From: Roseiflexus castenholzii DSM 13941
Lineage (GTDB): Bacteria > Chloroflexota > Chloroflexia > Chloroflexales > Roseiflexaceae
Direction: 5' to 3'
Assembly (NCBI RefSeq): GCF_000017805.1
Contig: NC_009767.1
Coordinates: 1,178,001 to 1,242,000, forward strand
DNA length: 64,000 nucleotides
Below the pieces are notes generated by a model. The model was not told the DNA's origin, did not search any database, and was given only the letters and a program-made list of their open reading frames with translations. The first letter of the stretch is position 1, and each line of letters opens with the position of its first letter. Below, one piece after another: positions 59,473 through 64,000 of this stretch. The position numbers were made by a program, and so were the translations under genes.

Positions 59473-60309
59473 TCACTCCCGCCGCAGGCGCTGCATCATA
59501 CGCGCGTAGAAGGTGCTCTGCGGATAAACACGCGCAAAAGTGCAACAGCGTTGGGAACGCCGAACAATGACGCGATCACCTTCGTGCAGCGCGATATGGT
59601 CGTGCCCGTCGGCAGAGAAGCCTGCCGGGTGACGACTCTGGAGCGTCAGGGTTACCACTGCATCCTCGTGCAGCACCAGCGATGGAACATTCGTCAGGTG
59701 AGCAGCCACCGGCACCAGCACCAGCGCCGTCGAGCGCGGATCGATAATGGGACCGCCGGCTGCCAGCGCATATGCTGTCGATCCGGTGGCGCTCGCAACG
59801 ATCACCCCGTCGGCGTGATAGGTCGTCAGGCGCGCATCATAGATTTCGACGTCGACAAGCACCGTGCGATTAATATCGCCGCGGGCAACAATAATTTCAT
59901 TGAGCGCCAGGATCGGTGAGACCGTAATACCATCAGCGCGCAGCACCGTCGCCTCAACCAGCGTGCGCGAGTCGAGCCAGAAGCGGCCCGCAAGCATATC
60001 TTCAAGCCCCTGGTAGAGGGTGGATGGTTCGAGTTCCGCCATGAAATTGAGCCGCCCCAGTGCGACGGGCAGTACCGGAACACCGCTGGGAATGGCGAGG
60101 CGCGCTGCGCGCAGCACCGTGCCATCCCCTCCAAGGGCGAGCACTAGATCGGTATGATCGACGGCGTGCTGTGCGCGCCCCTCGTGCGATACACCACGCC
60201 AGACCTGGATCGAACGCTCGGTCAGCCAACCGGCGACTTCGCCGGACATGTGCAGCGATTCATCGGAATAAGGATTGAAGATAATAGCCACTCGCTTGAT
60301 CGGTTTCAC
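59473..60309 (-). CDS. nadK: NAD kinase
   Basis: 278 residues from GTG. Family motifs: LALGGDGTVLRAARL (GGDGT phosphate loop), LNEIIVARGD, YHADGVIVASATGSTAYALAAGGPI (the NAD-binding region), and LVPVAAHLTNVPSLVL. It phosphorylates NAD to NADP in the cytoplasm, supplying NADPH for the reductive bi-cycle. The GTG overlaps the upstream phosphatase-fold gene by four bases. Confidence 0.95.
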   Translation of the reverse strand: MKPIKRVAIIFNPYSDESLHMSGEVAGWLTERSIQVWRGVSHEGRAQHAVDHTDLVLALGGDGTVLRAARLAIPSGVPVLPVALGRLNFMAELEPSTLYQGLEDMLAGRFWLDSRTLVEATVLRADGITVSPILALNEIIVARGDINRTVLVDVEIYDARLTTYHADGVIVASATGSTAYALAAGGPIIDPRSTALVLVPVAAHLTNVPSLVLHEDAVVTLTLQSRHPAGFSADGHDHIALHEGDRVIVRRSQRCCTFARVYPQSTFYARMMQRLRRE

Positions 60310-61244
60310 GCAGCATACTCCTGTGCCGCAGCAACAACAGCATCGGCGACTTGAACAATACTGACAAGATGCCCAAATTGGGGAGCAGCGGGACCAACAA
60401 CGAGCAGTGGTACAGGATTGCGTGTATGGGTCGATGATGACAGGCTTTCGACATTGCCGTGGTCGCTGGTGAGCACGAGTGTATCGCCAGGACGCAGTAC
60501 ATCCAATGCACCTCTGATCATGCTATCGACCCGTTCCATCGCCATATGAACCTGTTCCGCAATCGATGGGGGTGATCGATCGGGCGCAGCAAGATGCGCC
60601 AGACGCCCATGACCGGCGAGATCGGTCAGGAATGTCTCGAAGAACACCAGATCGTATCGGGCAGCCAGTCGCGCCAGACGCTCTCCGGCGACATGCGCTG
60701 CAATCACGGGTGCATCGCCGCCACCGGCGCGGATCGTTTCGCCGGTAATGTCCCACGTCAGTGCGCTGCCGGTGCGCAGGTCGTGATCGCTGCGAAAACG
60801 CACACCCGCGCCTTCGGCAGCGATGACGCTCGCCGAACGACGAAGCCTTCGCGCCGCCAGCGCTTCCCAATACCGCACACCAAACGCATTAGCGAACGCC
60901 ACACGCCTTCCCGCTTCGGTAAGGCGGCGGAAAATGCTGCGCTCCGCCAGGATCGAGCGCAGCGCCACGGGCGGGAAATGCGGTTGATGACGCCCATGAA
61001 GCGCGGCAGCATTCACACCTGCCAGCAACGCCGTCTGACCGGTGCCGCTCTGCGGCAATCCTGTCACCCCCATGGTTGCGTCGAGTGGGCGCAAGAGCGC
61101 ATGGGAAGAAGCGCCGGCGCGCTCGATCGTTAATGCACCGTTGAGCAGGGCATTCATCGTGGGGGTCGGTGCATCCGAAAGCGGATTGTCACGCCCGGCT
61201 GACGCCAGCCCAACGCCATCGATAAATACAAAGAGAATGCTCAC
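60306..61244 (-). CDS. Alkaline-phosphatase-superfamily metalloenzyme
   Basis: 312 residues from GTG. MSILFVFIDGVGL holds the first metal-site aspartate of the phosphoglycerate mutase/alkaline phosphatase fold; GLPQSGTGQTALLAG holds the S/T nucleophile position and LVLTSDHGNVESL the distal DHG metal ligands. It is much shorter than independent phosphoglycerate mutase (about 510 residues), lacking the inserted transferase domain. It probably hydrolyses a phosphate or phosphonate ester; substrate unknown. Co-translated with nadK. Confidence 0.82.
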   Translation of the reverse strand: MSILFVFIDGVGLASAGRDNPLSDAPTPTMNALLNGALTIERAGASSHALLRPLDATMGVTGLPQSGTGQTALLAGVNAAALHGRHQPHFPPVALRSILAERSIFRRLTEAGRRVAFANAFGVRYWEALAARRLRRSASVIAAEGAGVRFRSDHDLRTGSALTWDITGETIRAGGGDAPVIAAHVAGERLARLAARYDLVFFETFLTDLAGHGRLAHLAAPDRSPPSIAEQVHMAMERVDSMIRGALDVLRPGDTLVLTSDHGNVESLSSSTHTRNPVPLLVVGPAAPQFGHLVSIVQVADAVVAAAQEYAA

Positions 61245-61311
61245 ACCACAACGTTAAGTCAAGAGAATATCAGTGCAGGCAGTATAGAGCAACCTGATGC
61301 AGTGCGCAAAC

Positions 61312-61340
61312 TTGACAGCCACGCTGCTGCCGTGTATACT
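61312..61340 (+). promoter_or_regulatory. Strong sigma-70-type promoter for the S1-domain gene
   Basis: TTGACA at 61312-61317 and TATACT at 61335-61340 are separated by exactly 17 bases: a near-perfect consensus. Confidence 0.85.
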
Positions 61341-61345
61341 TCCCC

Positions 61346-61604
61346 TCTCGTAAATGAACGATCCGCACAGGCTCACCTCCCATACCTCGACCGGAGCAAC
61401 CGGGCATTCAGGAGCAAGCCAGAGCGGAGCCTTCGTAGGCGCCGTCCAGGATAACGCCAGCGTATGGCATGACAGGTCGCGCATAAGGTGCGAGGATGCC
61501 TGTATGTGCCCGGAAGCGCCTTCCGCCCTGACGAAGGCAGCGTTATTGGCGCCATTGCGCACAGGCGGGCAATGGCTGATCTACTATGGTCTGGAGGTCA
61601 CTGC
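61346..61604 (+). promoter_or_regulatory. Long 5' leader of the S1-domain gene
   Basis: About 258 bases separate the predicted start of transcription from the coding ATG. Possible stems include GGCGCCGTCC...AGGATAACGCC. Ribosomal-protein S1 mRNA leaders can bind their own product; no known motif was recognised, so the role is a guess. Open frames upstream of the true ATG are in frame but have no Shine-Dalgarno site. Confidence 0.45.
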
Positions 61605-62771
61605 ATGAAGGCAGTACCCGACAATGCCGTCCAGGAAACAGAAGATTTCGATTGGACGCAGATGCTCGACGACTACGACTATGCGCGTCCGCAACGCGGC
61701 GAGGTGCGCGAGGGCGTGGTCATGAAGATTGAAGACGGCGGTATTCTGGTCTCGATTGGCACCAAGCGCGAAGGGATCATTCCGATTGCCGACGTGCGCG
61801 CTATCGGCGATGAGGTGTTGAACAACCTGAAGGTGGGCGATCGGATTCAGGTGTACGTTCAGGACCCGGAGAATCGCCAGGGCGATCTGGTCTTGTCGCT
61901 GACGATGGTACAAGTTGCGCGCGATTGGGAAGAAGCGGCTCGCCTGAGCGCTGAGGGCGGCATTGTGCAGGGCCAGGTTATTGGCTACAACAAAGGTGGC
62001 TTGCTGGTACAGTTCAATCGCATTCGTGGGTTTGTGCCGGCATCTCAGGTGGCGCAACTCCATGGACGCACTGCTGCCGAGGAACGGCAGCAGGCGTTGC
62101 AACGCATGGTTGGTCAGACCATCCCGCTGAAGGTGATCGAGGTGGATCGTGATCGCAATCGGTTGGTGCTATCGGAGCGCAGCGCAACGCAGGAGTGGCG
62201 CAAGGCGCAGAAGCAGCGTCTGCTTACGGAACTTCAGCCGGGCGATATTTTGACCGGGCGCGTCAATCAACTGACGAACTTCGGCGCATTCATCGATCTC
62301 GGCGGCGCCGATGGTCTGGCGCATATCTCCGAATTGTCGTGGCAGCGCGTCAACCATCCCCGCGAGGTGCTGTCGCCAGGGCAGGAAGTGAGGGTCATGG
62401 TCGTGGAGATCGATGCCGAACGTGAACGCATTGGTCTCAGCCTGCGCCGCCTTCAACCCAATCCATGGGATACAATCGATCAGCGCTACTCGCTTGGACA
62501 ACTCGTGAGCGGTCCGGTGACGAACGTTGCACCGTTTGGCGCATTTGTGCAGATAGAAGAGGCGGTCGAAGGTCTGATCCACGCCAGCGAACTCGACGCC
62601 GATCCGCAGGCGCAGCCGCGCGATCTGTTGCAGCCCGGTCAGATCATCACGGCCCGAATTATCAGCCTCGATAAGCAGCGCCAGCGTATGGGGCTTAGCC
62701 TGCGCCGCAACAGCGCCGATGAACCGCCGCCGGAGGAGACGCCGGTTGAGGCGCCGTCCACCGATATGTAA
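61605..62771 (+). CDS. rpsA: Ribosomal protein S1-like RNA-binding protein
   Basis: 388 residues with four S1 (OB-fold) domains: about 26-95 (RGEVREGVVMKIEDGGILVS), 113-180 (GGIVQGQVIGYNKGGLLVQF), 205-272 (GDILTGRVNQLTNFGAFIDL) and 292-360 (GQLVSGPVTNVAPFGAFVQI). Four domains is the short S1 found in Gram-positive-like and Chloroflexota bacteria, against six in E. coli. It binds mRNA on the small ribosomal subunit. The ATG at 61605 follows GGAGGT; earlier in-frame ATGs lie in the leader. Confidence 0.9.
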   Translation: MKAVPDNAVQETEDFDWTQMLDDYDYARPQRGEVREGVVMKIEDGGILVSIGTKREGIIPIADVRAIGDEVLNNLKVGDRIQVYVQDPENRQGDLVLSLTMVQVARDWEEAARLSAEGGIVQGQVIGYNKGGLLVQFNRIRGFVPASQVAQLHGRTAAEERQQALQRMVGQTIPLKVIEVDRDRNRLVLSERSATQEWRKAQKQRLLTELQPGDILTGRVNQLTNFGAFIDLGGADGLAHISELSWQRVNHPREVLSPGQEVRVMVVEIDAERERIGLSLRRLQPNPWDTIDQRYSLGQLVSGPVTNVAPFGAFVQIEEAVEGLIHASELDADPQAQPRDLLQPGQIITARIISLDKQRQRMGLSLRRNSADEPPPEETPVEAPSTDM

Positions 62772-62783
62772 TCGTCGCCTCTT

Positions 62784-62977
62784 ATACCAATGACGATTGA
62801 AGATACCGCATGCGTGTCATTCCGCGCGCAGCGACGGGTCATTCCGCGCGCAGCGACTGGTCATTCCGAGCCCTTCGCTTCGCTCAGGGTAAACGCAGCG
62901 AGGAATCTGCGCGGGTCGCGCACGACCCCGCGCGCTGCGCGGGGTGACCATGCCGGATGGTCACAGGGAATTGGTAC
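62784..62977 (+). mobile_element. MITE-like element copy with internal insertion
   Basis: Left end ATACCAATGACGATTG and right end CAGGGAATTGGTAC match the family. The CATTCC(G/C)CGCGCAGCGA core is present three times, and the third copy is split by CCCTTCGCTTCGCTCAGGG, another repeat often seen in GC-rich genomes. Confidence 0.85.
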
Positions 62978-62997
62978 TATCCCACGCCTTGCTTATG

Positions 62998-63019
62998 CAG
63001 CCCCGCGCCAGCGGGGCTG
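62998..63019. terminator. Perfect hairpin between convergent rpsA and gnd
   Basis: CAGCCCCGC and GCGGGGCTG pair perfectly around GCCA. It lies between two convergent genes, so it may stop transcription from both sides; there is no T-run. Confidence 0.4.
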
Positions 63020-63137
63020 TGTGTGTTCCGTGCGGGCGTTCACTTCCGCGCGCCCTTCCCCCACATTTGGGCGCCCACAGAGGGGCGCCTCGCCACGGTG
63101 CGTCCTGCGGGGGCGTCCACAGGGGGCGCCCTGGTCG

Positions 63138-64000
63138 TCACGCTGGCTTGACGGGGTGACCGCCAAAGCCTTTGCGGAGTGCAGCCAGCACTTTTGCGGC
63201 GAACGACTCCGGTTTCCGGGAGTGGAAACGCTCAAAGAGCGATAGCGTGATCACCGGTGCGGGAACATCGAGTTCGATCGCGGTCTGAATCGTCCAGCGC
63301 CCTTCACCGCTGTCTTCCACATACCCCTGAATGCTTTCGAGGTGCGGGTCCTGCCGAAAGGCGTCTTCCGCAAGTTCCAGCAACCACGACCGCACAACGC
63401 TCCCATGATTCCAGACAGCGGCAATTTTGTGCAGATCAAGATTGAACTCGGTCTTGGAGCGCATAATCTCAAATCCCTCGGCGTATGCCTGCATCATGCC
63501 ATACTCGACGCCGTTGTGCACCATTTTGACGAAATGACCGCTGCCGACCGGTCCACAGTGAAGATAACCGTCTTGCGGCGCGAGCGTGCGAAATGCCGGT
63601 TCGAGCCGCGCGACCACATCAGCGTCGCCGCCGACCATCAGGCAGTAGCCGAGTTCTAATCCCCAGATGCCGCCCGACGTTCCCTGATCGACATAATAAA
63701 TGCCGCGCGCTTTGAGTTCTTCTGCGCGTCGCAGATCGTCTTTGTACATGGTATTGCCAGCATCCACAATCGTGTCGCCTGGCGCCATGAGATTTGCGAG
63801 TGCGACGATAGCGCGTTCGGTCACCTCGCCGGCCGGCAGCATCACCCACACTGCACGTGGCGGCTTCAGTGCGGCGACCAATTCGTCCAGCGTGTATGCC
63901 GGAACAGCCCCGGCAGTTGCGAGTTCGTCAACCGGTCCACGGCTGCGGTTGTGAACGACAACGCGGTGCCCGCCGCGCAGCCACCGGCGCGCCATATTTG
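63138..64000 (-). CDS. gnd: 6-phosphogluconate dehydrogenase (decarboxylating), short GndA/YqeC type, 5' end missing
   Basis: 287 codons visible; the start lies beyond the window (reading backward, NMARRWLRGGH is the end of the Rossmann GxGxMG helix). Motifs: VDAGNTMYKDD, GTSGGIWGLELGYCLMVGG, the active-site SGHFVKMVHNGVEYGMMQ, and a C-terminal SLFERFHSRKPESFAAKVLAAL. The length fits the approximately 300-residue class, which lacks the long C-terminal domain of the E. coli enzyme and often prefers NAD+. It converts 6-phosphogluconate to ribulose 5-phosphate and CO2 in the oxidative pentose phosphate pathway. Confidence 0.93.
   Translation of the reverse strand, partial: NMARRWLRGGHRVVVHNRSRGPVDELATAGAVPAYTLDELVAALKPPRAVWVMLPAGEVTERAIVALANLMAPGDTIVDAGNTMYKDDLRRAEELKARGIYYVDQGTSGGIWGLELGYCLMVGGDADVVARLEPAFRTLAPQDGYLHCGPVGSGHFVKMVHNGVEYGMMQAYAEGFEIMRSKTEFNLDLHKIAAVWNHGSVVRSWLLELAEDAFRQDPHLESIQGYVEDSGEGRWTIQTAIELDVPAPVITLSLFERFHSRKPESFAAKVLAALRKGFGGHPVKPA

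Overview
The window reads as chromosomal DNA of a GC-rich, filamentous anoxygenic phototroph of the Chloroflexota, most likely Roseiflexus or a close relative. The strongest reason is a near-complete set of 3-hydroxypropionate bi-cycle genes at 13.1-20.5 kb (meh, smtA, smtB, mct, mcl, mch). From memory, this grouping is characteristic of Chloroflexaceae/Roseiflexaceae. The organism call is an inference; the gene calls come from reading the proteins.

Layout. 1-0.5 kb: 5' part of an iron-sulfur (HdrD/GlcF-like) gene, cut by the window edge. 1.0-11.0 kb: a minus-strand sugar-uptake operon (LacI regulator, solute-binding lipoprotein, two permeases, two ATPases, GH3 glycosidase) with a near-consensus promoter and a paired operator in front of lacI, and a transposase remnant at its 3' end. 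11.4-13.0 kb: a composite array of eight 127-bp MITE-like elements separated by a GAGGCGC-type minisatellite. 13.1-21.3 kb: the 3-hydroxypropionate genes, plus an ECHDC3-like crotonase lacking both usual catalytic glutamates. 21.9-31.4 kb: amidohydrolase, nucleotide-sugar reductase, YceI-like protein, GH3-PA14 glycosidase, ClpB. 31.7-38.8 kb: GH78-like protein, a frameshifted PAS-PAS-STAS (RsbR-like) gene, a CrtC/AttH-like protein overlapping a GlpX phosphatase. 39.0-41.9 kb: an aspartase/fumarase gene whose 3' end has been amplified in a 312-bp tandem array. 42.1-46.5 kb: an ArsA-like protein with a degenerate P-loop, a TPR protein and a complete IS701-like insertion. 46.5-47.8 kb: half a MITE fused to fourteen 71-bp tandem repeats. 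48.0-59.4 kb: a 2876-residue exported repeat protein, a small membrane-anchored partner and a two-RCK channel-like protein with no canonical K+ filter. 59.5-64 kb: NAD kinase, an alkaline-phosphatase-fold enzyme, an S1-domain protein with a strong promoter and a 5' part of 6-phosphogluconate dehydrogenase.

How the parts fit. The mct/mcl/mch/meh/smtAB enzymes would interconvert malate, malyl-CoA, mesaconyl-CoA and citramalyl-CoA in glyoxylate assimilation and autotrophic CO2 fixation. The oligosaccharide importer and three glycosidases suggest the same cell also uses plant- or mat-derived sugars (photoheterotrophy). The most unusual content is the repeat biology: at least three dispersed palindromic families, two composite minisatellite loci, a tandem array grown from a gene end, and recent block duplications in the giant surface protein. 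No tRNA, rRNA or CRISPR array was seen.
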